A DNA stretch of 64,000 bases from Mucisphaera sp965279675 (GTDB lineage Bacteria > Planctomycetota > Phycisphaerae > Phycisphaerales > Phycisphaeraceae): NCBI RefSeq assembly GCF_965279675.1, contig NZ_CBDIIJ010000002.1:2356001-2420000 (forward strand). Reading direction: 5' to 3'. Positions 16,446-26,300 of the stretch are shown here, in pieces; position 1 is the first letter of the stretch, and each line of letters opens with the position of its first letter. The notes beneath the pieces were generated by a model, which worked only from the letters and a program-made list of their open reading frames with translations, searched no databases and was not told the origin of the DNA. Made by a program: the position numbers and the translations under genes.

Positions 16446-19012
16446 TCGATCGCCTCTGCAGAGTACTCATCCTCATCGCCTGCCTGCTGACACCCGCTGC
16501 TGCTCAGGACCTCTCTATCGACGACCTCGCCGAACGCATCGACCAGAGCCGCCAGCAGGTCACCAACCCCAACGCCGCCCCACAGGACCGCGCCGCCGCA
16601 GCCCGCGCCCGCATCGACGCCCTCCGCCAACTCGTCCTGAACTTCCCCGACGCCGAAAACCACCCCACCAACCTCGCCGACTGGGCCGAGGCCGAACTCT
16701 ACGAAAACCTTGGCGCCCTCCAGAGCCTCGCCATCCCGGCCCACGAGTTTGGCGTCACCTCGCCCGCCCAACGCCAGGCCCTCGCCGACGCCATCCCCCT
16801 CATCATCCAGCAGATCGAAGCCTTCGATTACGACAACGAAACCGTCGAAGCACCCCTCCGATGGCGCCTGCTCCTCTCCCTCGCCACCGCCGGCCACGCC
16901 GCCGGCTTCCTACCCGGCGTACCAGCCAACCAACACCGCTCCGACGCCCTCGCCGCCCTCGACCAGATCATCGAAGAACTCCAAAACCGCCCCACGCCCC
17001 CGCCCGTCACCATCCTCCAGGCCCGCATCCAACTCGGCCTCGGCCATCCACAGGCAGCCCTCGATCGCCTCGCAGACATCCTCCAGGCCGATCCCTACCC
17101 CGACGACGGCCCTCACCGCCTCGCCCTCCTCACCGCCGCGCAGGCCCTGCGACAACTCGACGACCCCGCCAGCAGCCAGACCATCCGCCGCCTCGAACGA
17201 CGCCTTAACCGACCCGAGGACGCAGCCTGGCGGCTCCTCGTCGCCGACTGGCACGTCGCCCCGCTCCGCCAAACCGGATCGACCCTCGACATCCTCGACC
17301 GCTACCGCCCCCTCACAGCCGGCGGGCCCGGTGTCGAATGGATCCGCGCCACCCTCGCCGAACGCTGGCTCAACCAGTTCGCCGACGACACCACCGAGAC
17401 CCTCGCCCAACTGCCCCTCTGGCTCCGCAGCCAGATCCTCGAAGCCGCCTGGTCAAGACTCCCCGTGCACCCGGTCGAAGCCCTCGCCTTCGCACCCACC
17501 TCTGTACTCACACCCGACCAACTCGATCGCGTCGGCTGGGTCGCCCGCATCGCCCAGACACTCGCCGAAGACCCAAGCCTGCTCTCCGCTCCCCGCGCCG
17601 AAGCAGCCCGCATTCAGACCCTCGCCACCTTCGCCGCCTCCCAGCGCACCGCCGAAGACGCCATCACCGCCGCCGATGAACTCCTGGCCCTCGCCGATCA
17701 GAACAACCGCTCACCCCTCGCCGTCACCGCCAGCCTCAACGCCGCCGACCTCCTCTGGCCTCACCAGAACACATTCCTCACCGACGCCGACAACCCCATG
17801 CCCCTGCGCCTCGCCACATCCCTCCAGACCGTCCTCGACCGCAACCCGATCCTGCTCACCGACACACCCAACCACATCCTCATGGCCGCGCACCACTTCG
17901 ACCGCGCCAGCACCCCGCCCGATGAGATCGCCGCCTTCTACCGCAGCGTCCCACTCGAAGCCTCCGGCTACTGGCAGGCTCAACCCCTGCTCCTGCTCGC
18001 TCTCCGCAAGGGTGCGATCGAGTCCGGCGATCCCCCCGTCCGCCGCCGCTTCCGACAGCAGCTCCAGGTCGAACTCGCCCGCATCGACGCCGAAGCACCC
18101 CGACAGATGCAGAACCCCGATGTCACCGCCGCCCAACGCGACGGCGCGCGCACGGCCCTGTTCCGCGTACGCCTGATCCGAGCCCAACTCGCCGCCGACC
18201 AGTCCGACTACCCCGTCGCCGAGCGCTGGCTCGACCAGGCCCTCGACACCGACGCCCGCCCCGGTGCCCGCCTCGAAACCGCTGTCCTCCGCACACGCTT
18301 CCTCCTCAACCAGAACCGCTTCACCGACACCGCCGATCAGCTCGACAGCCTCCCACCTGACGCCGAGCCCGTCCGCCGACTCGCCATCGATCTCCTAAGC
18401 GCCATCGAAGAGCGCCTCACCCCCGTCGCCGCCCTCGAACTCGACCCACCCGAACTCGTCGCACCCCCTCCCCCAGCCGATCCCCAGCTCCTCGCCTTCG
18501 CCCGGCGCGTCGCCGCTCGCAGCACGGCCAACATCGACCCCGAGGAAGCCGAACCCACCGCCAGAGCCGAACGCTACGCAGCACAACTCCTGCTCGCCTG
18601 CGTCCACCTGCTCGAAAACAACCCCCGAGCCGCCGCCGAAACCGCGGAGTCCCTCATCGACGCCGACTTCGCTACTCCCGAGGCCATCGAACTCGCTCAG
18701 GTCGCCCGCATCCGGGTCGGCGACCACGCCTCACTCTCCGCCGCTGCACTCCTCGCCGACCGCATCATCCAGGGCTACGACGCCCCACCCTTCCCGCCCC
18801 GCTGGTGGCGCTCCTGGCTACGCCGTCTCCTCGTCCTCGAACGCCTGCAACTCGGCGTCGCCCAGATCGCCCCCCAGGTCCGACGCCTCGAACGCATCAA
18901 TCCCAACCTCGGCGGGCCCGAACTCCGACCCCGCTTCCGCGACCTCGCCGACCGAGCCCTGAACCCCGCCCAACCGACCACCCCGCCCGACGGGCTACAA
19001 TCCTCCCAGTAA
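16442..19012 (+). CDS. Large exported alpha-helical protein of the VWA/ExbB/ExbD operon
   Basis: The 856-aa product starts at a GTG overlapping the second ExbD stop. It has a classic signal peptide (ILIACLLTPAAAQ, cleavage expected after residue 22 or so). The rest is Ala/Leu/Arg-rich and helical, with repeated patterns such as RLALLTAAQALRQLDDPAS, compatible with TPR-like helical repeats. No catalytic motif and no further membrane helix was seen. It is probably a periplasmic scaffold that meets the motor proteins encoded upstream. I do not recognise a named family. The third codon position is strongly C-biased, as in its neighbours. Confidence 0.75.
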   Translation: MIDRLCRVLILIACLLTPAAAQDLSIDDLAERIDQSRQQVTNPNAAPQDRAAAARARIDALRQLVLNFPDAENHPTNLADWAEAELYENLGALQSLAIPAHEFGVTSPAQRQALADAIPLIIQQIEAFDYDNETVEAPLRWRLLLSLATAGHAAGFLPGVPANQHRSDALAALDQIIEELQNRPTPPPVTILQARIQLGLGHPQAALDRLADILQADPYPDDGPHRLALLTAAQALRQLDDPASSQTIRRLERRLNRPEDAAWRLLVADWHVAPLRQTGSTLDILDRYRPLTAGGPGVEWIRATLAERWLNQFADDTTETLAQLPLWLRSQILEAAWSRLPVHPVEALAFAPTSVLTPDQLDRVGWVARIAQTLAEDPSLLSAPRAEAARIQTLATFAASQRTAEDAITAADELLALADQNNRSPLAVTASLNAADLLWPHQNTFLTDADNPMPLRLATSLQTVLDRNPILLTDTPNHILMAAHHFDRASTPPDEIAAFYRSVPLEASGYWQAQPLLLLALRKGAIESGDPPVRRRFRQQLQVELARIDAEAPRQMQNPDVTAAQRDGARTALFRVRLIRAQLAADQSDYPVAERWLDQALDTDARPGARLETAVLRTRFLLNQNRFTDTADQLDSLPPDAEPVRRLAIDLLSAIEERLTPVAALELDPPELVAPPPPADPQLLAFARRVAARSTANIDPEEAEPTARAERYAAQLLLACVHLLENNPRAAAETAESLIDADFATPEAIELAQVARIRVGDHASLSAAALLADRIIQGYDAPPFPPRWWRSWLRRLLVLERLQLGVAQIAPQVRRLERINPNLGGPELRPRFRDLADRALNPAQPTTPPDGLQSSQ

Positions 19013-19053
19013 TCCAACTAAATCAGACCATCGAGCCCAGAGAAAGCATCACC

Positions 19054-20124
19054 ATGGACCTCCGCACCGTTCCAGGCACCGACCTCTCCCTCTCCCTCCT
19101 CGCCTTCGGCAACTTCGTCTTCGGCACCAACTGGTGGGGTGACTTCACCGACGAACAGGCCGTCACCATGCAGAACCAGGCCGTCGACCTTGGCGTCAAC
19201 TTCTTCGACACCGCCCCCGCCTACGGCAACGGCCGCGCCGAAAAACTCCTTGCCAAGACCATCAAAGACGTCGGCCGCGACAAACTCATCGTTTCCACCA
19301 AGTTCGGCTACGACCTCGTCGCCGACCCCGGCACCGAAGGCTCCCACCGCGAGCGCACCCAGAACTTCTCCCCCGACAACGTCCGCCGCGAACTCGAGCA
19401 ATCCCTCAAAGACCTGGAGATCGACTGCATCGACCTCTACCAGGCCCACAACATCAAACTCCCGCACTACACCGATGAGCTCTTCGACACCCTCGAAGCA
19501 CTCAAAACCGAAGGCAAGATCCGGCACTGGGGCGTCGCCCTCGGCCCCGCCATCGGCTGGCGCGAGGAAGGCCACCAGGCCCTCATCGAACGCAACGCCG
19601 CCACCGTCCAGACCGTCTACAACCTCTATGAACAGGCCCCAGGCCGCGAGCTCTGCGAGATCGCCGCACAAACCGGGAAGGGGGGCATACTCGCCCGCGT
19701 CCCCACCAACTCCGGCATTCTCGATGAGGAATTCAAATCCCCCGACCACAAGTTCGAGCCCCGCGATCACCGCAAATTCCGCGACAAGAACTGGCTTGTC
19801 TACGGACTGAAGAAAAACGACCTCATCCGACCCCTCGCCGCCGACCTGGGACTCACCCTCCGCCAGTTCGCCACCAAATGGCTCGCCAGCCAGCCCGGCA
19901 TCGTCTCCATCGAGCCTAACCTGCTGTCGATCGAAGACGTCAAGGACTACGCCTCCGCTTGCCAGGGCGACACCCTCCCCGAAGACGTCCTCACCAGACT
20001 CGCCGAACTCTACGAAGCCGACTTCGGTCTCGGCGAAGACGCCCACCCCTGCGACATCAAATCCTCCACCGCCGAGTCCGGCAGCCTCCGAAGCGACTAC
20101 CTCGCCCCGAGCCTCGCCCAATGA
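19054..20124 (+). CDS. Aldo/keto reductase
   Basis: This 356-aa TIM-barrel oxidoreductase starts MDLRTVPGTDLSLSLLAFGNFVFG. Visible family features are NFFDTAPAYGNGRAEKLL (catalytic Asp and Tyr of the tetrad), STKFGYD (catalytic Lys), and DCIDLYQAHN in the position of the family LYxxHxxD element. The C-terminal NADPH region is less clear. It probably reduces or oxidises sugar-like carbonyl compounds with NADP(H). The ATG at 19054 was chosen because the open frame upstream runs through the preceding gene. The stop overlaps the Nudix start (ATGA), placing it at the head of a run of coupled genes. Confidence 0.88.
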   Translation: MDLRTVPGTDLSLSLLAFGNFVFGTNWWGDFTDEQAVTMQNQAVDLGVNFFDTAPAYGNGRAEKLLAKTIKDVGRDKLIVSTKFGYDLVADPGTEGSHRERTQNFSPDNVRRELEQSLKDLEIDCIDLYQAHNIKLPHYTDELFDTLEALKTEGKIRHWGVALGPAIGWREEGHQALIERNAATVQTVYNLYEQAPGRELCEIAAQTGKGGILARVPTNSGILDEEFKSPDHKFEPRDHRKFRDKNWLVYGLKKNDLIRPLAADLGLTLRQFATKWLASQPGIVSIEPNLLSIEDVKDYASACQGDTLPEDVLTRLAELYEADFGLGEDAHPCDIKSSTAESGSLRSDYLAPSLAQ

Positions 20125-20654
20125 CCGACGGCCAGCGATCCGAAATCTCAAGCCACCCACGCTTCAAGCTCATGCAGGCGCCCATCCCCCACATCGATGG
20201 CGGCACCGTTATGGGCCAGTACATCCACCCCAACGACGCCGTCGTCGTCCTCCCGCTCTTCGAGAACCGCGACGTCCTGCTCATCCGCAACCATCGCTTC
20301 GCCCTCGACCTCGAACTCTGGGAACTCCCCGCCGGCACCATCGACCCCGGCGAAGACCCCCTCACCTGCGCCGGCCGCGAGCTCGAAGAAGAAACCGGTT
20401 ATCGGGCCCAGACCATCCAGCCCCTCACCGACTTCGTCACCTGCCCCGGCCTCTGCACCGAGCGAATCCACGCCTTCCTCGCCACCAACCTCACCCGCAC
20501 CCAGCAATCCCTCGATCCCACCGAACGCATCATCCCTGAACGCCGTAGCTGGATTCAGACGATGCAGATGATCAGAGAAGGCACCATCGCCGACGCCAAA
20601 ACCATCACCGCACTGCTCTACGCAGCCAAATTCACCGATGGAATCCACCCATGA
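20121..20654 (+). CDS. Nudix hydrolase, ADP-ribose pyrophosphatase type
   Basis: The 177-aa protein carries a complete Nudix box: G72, E78, then REL (86-88), EE (90-91), G93 and Y94 with the canonical spacing. It is preceded by LWELPAG, typical of the ADP-sugar pyrophosphatase branch. It hydrolyses nucleoside diphosphates linked to another group, most likely ADP-ribose or ADP-sugars, with magnesium. The start overlaps the aldo/keto reductase stop, and its own stop overlaps the rhomboid start. Confidence 0.92.
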   Translation: MTDGQRSEISSHPRFKLMQAPIPHIDGGTVMGQYIHPNDAVVVLPLFENRDVLLIRNHRFALDLELWELPAGTIDPGEDPLTCAGRELEEETGYRAQTIQPLTDFVTCPGLCTERIHAFLATNLTRTQQSLDPTERIIPERRSWIQTMQMIREGTIADAKTITALLYAAKFTDGIHP

Positions 20655-21535
20655 GCTGGGAAAACCGAGACTACAACCGACCCGGACCAGGCGGGTTCAA
20701 CCCACGCCCAGGCGGACGACTCGCCAGTGCCTCCGTCGTCAAATGGCTCCTCATCATCAACGCCGTCGTCTTCGTCTGGGACAGCATCATGCTCGGCAGC
20801 CGCCGCGGCTCCGCCCTCGGCTTCTTCCCCTATGGCTACTTTTCCGTCGATGAGGGCATCTACGGCCTCCAGGTCTGGCGACTCTTCACCTACCAGTTCC
20901 TCCACGCCGATCTCTTCCACATCCTCTTCAACATGATCGGCCTCTTCTTCTTCGGCCCCCTCCTCGAACAGACCCTCGGCTCCCGCCGCTTCCTCGCCTT
21001 CTACCTGCTCTGTGGCGTCTCCGGAGCCATCATCGCCTCCCTCCTCGGCGCGATCCCCGGCCTCATCATGATGCCGCCCAGCGCTATCCTCATCGGCGCT
21101 TCCGGCTCACTCTTCGGCATCCTCGCCGCCTGCGCCGTCCTGTTTCCCAACCTCCGCGTCATGCTGCTCATCCCGCCCGTTCCCCTCAGCATGCGCACGA
21201 TGGCCCTCATCTTCCTCGGCATCGCTGCACTTTCTGTACTGGCGGGTGCGCAGAACGACGGCGGCGAAGCCGCTCACCTCGGCGGCGCCCTCCTCGGTTT
21301 CTTCCTCATCAAAAACCCCGGCTGGCTCGGTTTCGCCGACGGCCTCTCGATGAGCTCCCCCCGCGAACTCATCAACCGCAAACTCTCACAAATCCAGGCC
21401 GACCAGCTCGCCAAAGACCAGGCGGAAGTCGACCGCATCCTCGATAAGGTCCGCGACAAGGGCATCCAGTCCCTCACCCGCAGCGAGCGCAAGACCCTCC
21501 AACGCGACACCGACCGCAAACGCCGCGCCGGCTGA
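20651..21535 (+). CDS. Rhomboid-family intramembrane serine protease
   Basis: The 294-aa protein has six hydrophobic segments. The motif H85-x4-H90-x3-N94 (HADLFHILFN) forms the oxyanion region, GASGS (149-153) provides the catalytic Ser151, and the AHLGG segment provides His209. All residues needed for a rhomboid protease are therefore present. The N-terminal 28 residues are Gly/Pro/Arg-rich and cytosolic. A basic, probably coiled tail of about 60 residues (245-294) follows the last helix. It overlaps the Nudix gene by four bases. Substrates are unknown. Confidence 0.93.
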   Translation: MSWENRDYNRPGPGGFNPRPGGRLASASVVKWLLIINAVVFVWDSIMLGSRRGSALGFFPYGYFSVDEGIYGLQVWRLFTYQFLHADLFHILFNMIGLFFFGPLLEQTLGSRRFLAFYLLCGVSGAIIASLLGAIPGLIMMPPSAILIGASGSLFGILAACAVLFPNLRVMLLIPPVPLSMRTMALIFLGIAALSVLAGAQNDGGEAAHLGGALLGFFLIKNPGWLGFADGLSMSSPRELINRKLSQIQADQLAKDQAEVDRILDKVRDKGIQSLTRSERKTLQRDTDRKRRAG

Positions 21536-21559
21536 CCGATCCGCTACCCTTGCACGGCT

Positions 21560-22840
21560 ATGCCCGCGCTCAGCTACACCCTCATCAAGCAGGACGCCGA
21601 CCCCGGCTCCAAAGCCCGACTCGGCCGCGTCGAGACGCCCCACGGCGGCTTCGACACCCCCGCCTTCATGCCCGTCGGCACCGCCGCCACCGTCAAAGGC
21701 CAACTCCCCACCGCCGTCACCGCCATCGGTGCCCAGATCATCCTCGCCAACACCTACCACCTCCTCCTCCGACCCGGCCCCGACCTCATCGCCGACATGG
21801 GCGGTCTCCAGCACTGGACCCGCTGGCAGAAACCCATGCTCACCGACTCAGGCGGCTACCAGGTCTTCTCCTTCGCCGACAAGAACGCCATCAACGACGA
21901 CGGCGTCCGCTTCAAATCCCACCTCGACGGCCGATCCATCCATCTCTCACCCGAACGCTCCATCCACACCCAGAACGCCCTCGGCGCCGACATCATCATG
22001 GCCTTCGACGACTGCCCGCCCGCACCCGTCACCGAAGGCGATCCCAAAACCCCCCGCCACGCCATCGACTCCGCCGACTACGCCCAACGCCTCCAACACG
22101 CCAACGAACGCACCGCCCGCTGGCTCGAACGCTGCATCAAAGCCCACCAGCGCCCCGAAGATCAGGCCCTCTTCGGCATCGTCCAAGGCGGGATCGACCT
22201 CGAAGCCCGATCCCAATCAGCCCAGCAGATCACCCAGCACGACCTCCCCGGCTTCGCCATTGGTGGCGTCGCCGTCGGCGAGGGCTACGAACAACTCAAA
22301 CGCGTCACCTCCCACACCGCACCCCTCCTCCCAGAAAACAAGCCCCGCTACCTCATGGGCGTCGGCTACGAACGCGATCTCGTCACCGCCGTTCGCGCCG
22401 GGGTCGACATGTTCGACTGCGTCCTCCCCACCCGAAACGCCCGCAACGCCAACGCCTTCACCCCAACAGGCCAGATCCGCCTCCGCAACGCCAAATACGC
22501 CAAAGACCCCCGTCCCATCGACCCCACCTGCGACTGCCCCGCCTGCCTCGGACCCGCCTATCCCACCCCCGACGCCCCCGATCTCGCCGCCAGCCCCACA
22601 GGCGGCTACGCCCGCAGCTACCTCCGCCACCTCTTCGTCGCCGGCGAGATGCTCGGACCCATCCTCCTTACCCTCCACAACCTCCGCCACTTCCAGCGGT
22701 TGATGTTGGACATACGCTCCGCGATACGGGATAACACATGGTCAGCCGTGGCCCAGAACTGGCCCGTGACCCGTGACGACAACGCCGGATCACCAGACCA
22801 GGGGCCCAACGACCTCCAGGAGCAAGACCAAGATGCCTGA
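21560..22840 (+). CDS. tgt: Queuine/7-deazaguanine tRNA-ribosyltransferase
   Basis: This 426-aa TIM-barrel enzyme exchanges the wobble guanine of GUN anticodon tRNAs for preQ1. It shows PAFMPVGTAATVKG near residue 36, LANTYHLLLRPG, DSGGYQVFS with the catalytic aspartate, and VGYERDLVTAV. The zinc site CDCPAC lies near residue 318, with the last histidine in LRHLFVAGEML. The C-terminal 40 residues extend beyond the conserved core. It is followed with an eight-base overlap by yajC, an order also found in many bacteria (tgt-yajC-secD-secF). Confidence 0.97.
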   Translation: MPALSYTLIKQDADPGSKARLGRVETPHGGFDTPAFMPVGTAATVKGQLPTAVTAIGAQIILANTYHLLLRPGPDLIADMGGLQHWTRWQKPMLTDSGGYQVFSFADKNAINDDGVRFKSHLDGRSIHLSPERSIHTQNALGADIIMAFDDCPPAPVTEGDPKTPRHAIDSADYAQRLQHANERTARWLERCIKAHQRPEDQALFGIVQGGIDLEARSQSAQQITQHDLPGFAIGGVAVGEGYEQLKRVTSHTAPLLPENKPRYLMGVGYERDLVTAVRAGVDMFDCVLPTRNARNANAFTPTGQIRLRNAKYAKDPRPIDPTCDCPACLGPAYPTPDAPDLAASPTGGYARSYLRHLFVAGEMLGPILLTLHNLRHFQRLMLDIRSAIRDNTWSAVAQNWPVTRDDNAGSPDQGPNDLQEQDQDA

Positions 22841-23252
22841 TCCTTACCCGGTCTGGATCGCCCAGGCCGCCGACGATGCCCCACCCGTCATCCCAAGCAA
22901 CACCCCGACCATGGCACCCGCCGCGCCCGGCGGCATACCCGTCGATCCCAACGCGCCCGCCACCGCACAGCAGCCCGCCTCAGGCGGCATGGAATACCTC
23001 CTGCTGTTCATGATCGGGTTCATGGTCCTCATCCTCTTCTTCTCCTGGCGAACACAGTCCAAGGAAAAGAAGAAACGCGACCAGATGCTCGCCAGCATCA
23101 CCAAGGGTGCCAAGATCCAGACCATCGGCGGCATCCTCGGAACCGTCACCACCCTCCGAGACGAAGAAGTTGTCATCAAGATCGACGAAGAGGGCGGCGC
23201 CAAAATCAAACTCGCACGCAGCGCCGTCCAGGCCGTCCTCTCCGAAGACTAA
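22833..23252 (+). CDS. yajC: Sec translocase accessory subunit YajC
   Basis: From the ATG at 22833 the protein has 139 aa. A Pro/Ala-rich N-terminus of about 50 residues precedes one membrane helix (EYLLLFMIGFMVLILFFSW) and the conserved cytosolic part beginning RTQSKEKKKRDQMLASI and KGAKIQTIGGILGTV. The N-terminal extension is longer than in E. coli YajC. An AGGAG site lies about ten bases before this ATG, which supports it over an in-frame codon further upstream. YajC binds SecDF and supports protein export. Confidence 0.95.
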   Translation: MPDPYPVWIAQAADDAPPVIPSNTPTMAPAAPGGIPVDPNAPATAQQPASGGMEYLLLFMIGFMVLILFFSWRTQSKEKKKRDQMLASITKGAKIQTIGGILGTVTTLRDEEVVIKIDEEGGAKIKLARSAVQAVLSED

Positions 23253-23318
23253 AAACAACACGACCGCGCAAACCAACACGCAAGTTTCAACCAACAGCCG
23301 ACCCGGAATCAATCCGCC

Positions 23319-26300
23319 ATGAACGTGCCTGCCTGGAAATGGATCCTCGTCCTACTCGTCTTCGGACTCTGCTTCGCCGCCTTCTACCCGCCCCAGCAGC
23401 GACTCAAGCCCGGACTCGACCTCGCCGGCGGCACCACGCTGGTCTACACCGTCGACATCCCCTCCGGCCGTGACCCCGCCACCGTCATCGACGAAACCAT
23501 CGATGTCCTCCGCGACCGAATCGACCCCACCGGCACACGAAACCTCGTCTGGCGACGCGTCGCCGGCAACCGTGTCGAAGTCCAGATGGCACTCGCCAGC
23601 CCCGAAACCCGCGAACGCAGAGAAGAGTTCTACGCCCAACGCGCGGTCGTCCTGGAACGCAACATCGACCCCCGCCGACTCGACGCCATCGTTCGACTCG
23701 ACACCGACGCCCGTAACCGCGAAATCACCGCCCTCGCCGACGGTGATCAGGCCTACTTCGAACAACTCCAGGCCTTTGCCGCCTCCCACGACTTCTTCAC
23801 CAACATCCAGCCCGAATACCGCCAGGCCACCCAGGCCTTCGCCCAGGCCCAGGCACGCCTTGACGCCATGGTCGAAGGCACCCCAGGCATCGACGAACTC
23901 CGCGCACAAGTCGACCGGCTCTTCGACGCCATGACCGCCGCCACCACCCAGTACCTCGACGCCCGCGAGCAGCGCGCCCAGGCCCGCGAAGCCATCCTCG
24001 CCGCCAACGTCGAACCCCACGAAATCCAACGCGTCCTCGACCAGCCCCTCACCCGCGTCAACCCCGAAGACCCCAACAGCCTCACCCTCCGCGAGCAGGC
24101 CAAGCAGCAACTCGTTGAAGCCCACCTCGACCGCGCCGAAGCCCTCCGCACCGTCGTCGATGCCTGGACCGCCTACGAAGAAGTCAAAGGCCCCCTCGAC
24201 GACCCCAATGACCTCATCGCCCTGCTCCGCGGCTCGGGTGTCCTCGAGTTCCGCATCGCCGCCATCGCCGACGAAATCAACGCCGCCGAATACCTCGAAC
24301 AGATCCAGGAACGCGGGCCACGAGCCGGCTCCGACCGACCCTTCCGCTGGTTCCAGATCGACGACCCCGAAGAATTCGACGCCGGCGACGAAATCGTCCT
24401 CACCGAATACGCCGGCAACCTCTACATCCTCCTCGCCAACACCCGAGACAAATCACTCACCCACGACATCGAGGGCTGGCGACTCATCGGAGCCAGCCCC
24501 AGCCAGGACGAAATCGGCCAGCCCGCCGTCGCCTTCACCCTCAACGACTTCGGCGGACAGCTGATGTCACAGATCACCGGGCCCAATCAGTTCAAGCCCA
24601 TGGCCATCGTCCTCGACGGCCGAGTGATCTCCGCACCCACCCTCCAAAGCCGAATCGGCAGCAACGGCCAGATCTCGGGCGGGCCAGGCGGTTTCTCCCA
24701 GGAAGAACTCACCTACCTCCTCCGAACCCTCAAGGCCGGTTCACTCGAAGGCCAGCTCTCCGAGTTCCCCGTCTCCATCAAAACCACCGGCTCCGCCGCC
24801 GGTGCCGACAACATCCAGAAGGGCACCTCCGCCGCACAGATTTCGCTGGTCGCCGTCAGCGTCTTCGTCCTTCTCTACTACCTCGTCCCCGGCTTCGCGA
24901 TGGTCCTCGCCCTCGCCTTCAACATCGTCATCATCCTTGGCGTCATGGCTCTCCTCGGAGCCACCTTCACCCTGCCGGGCATCGCCGGCATCGTCCTCAC
25001 CATCGGTATGGCCGTCGACGCCAACGTCCTCATCTTCGAACGCATCCGCGAAGAACTCCAGGACAAGAAACGCGACCTCCTCCTCGCCGTCCGCAACGGC
25101 TACGACAAAGCCTTCTCCTCCATCCTCGACGCCAACCTCACCACCCTCCTCACTTGTGTGATTCTCGGTGCCACCGCCACCTCCGAAATCCGCGGCTTCG
25201 CCTACACCCTCGGCATCGGCATCGTCGCCTCCCTCTTCACCTCGCTCTTCGCCACCCGCGTCATCATCGAGCTCTACCTCGGCCAGGTCCGCTCCCTGCC
25301 GATGCTACCCACCCTCTTCCCGCCCATCCGCCACCTGCTCCAGCCGAAACTCGACTGGATCGGACTCCGCTGGATCGTGCTCCCGCTCTCCGTCTTCCTC
25401 ATCATCTGGGGAATCTGGATGGTCAACGAGCGTGGCGAAGACCTCCTCGACATCGAGTTCCGCTCCGGCACCCAGGTCAGCTTCACCCTCTCCAACGAAC
25501 AACTCATGGAGAACGCCGAAGCACGCCAGCGCGTCGAATCACTCGGCGAAGTCGCCCGCCTCATGGATGCCGACAACTTCGATGCCTCCACGCTCGACCC
25601 CGAACAGCAGCGACTCCTCCAGGTCGTCATCGACATCGAAAGCGAGTCCGCCCAACGCATCGCCCGACAGCAGGAAGACTACGAAGCCGCCATCGCCGTC
25701 GGGCTCCAGGCCGACCCGCCCGGCGACCCCGCCGACCTCGAACTCCTCATCGGTGCCGCCGTCGTCCCCGAAGGCGACATCGAAGGAACCCAGGCCTCTG
25801 GCTTCAGCGTCGCCACCCTCATCACCGACCCCGACGCCGTCTCCGCCGCCGTCAAGGCAGCCTTTACCGACGTCCTCGACACCACACGCCCCATCGCCTT
25901 CGAAGGCTCCGACCTCGACGATATCGGCCAGGCACCCGCCTTCCCCATCGCCCGAGCCGACGGCGAAATCGCCTCCCTCGGCGAGAACATCGACCGACCC
26001 GACGTCACCGCCGACGTGACCGCCTACCTCGGCGGCGTCGCCATCGTGCTCGACGACCTCCGACCCGCAGCAACCCTCGAAGACCTCGAACGACGCATCG
26101 AGCGCATGCGCCGCCAGCCCGCCTACGAAGACCTCGGCTACCGCGAGTTCGCCGTCATCCCCATCGACCTCGCCGACCAGTCCGCCGAAGACGGCACACC
26201 CCTCTACTCGGCCGTCGCCGTCGTCACCCGCGACGACATCACCAACTACGCCGAAGACCCCGCCTCCTTCGTCGAGACCAGCGGCCTCGCCGCCACCGAA

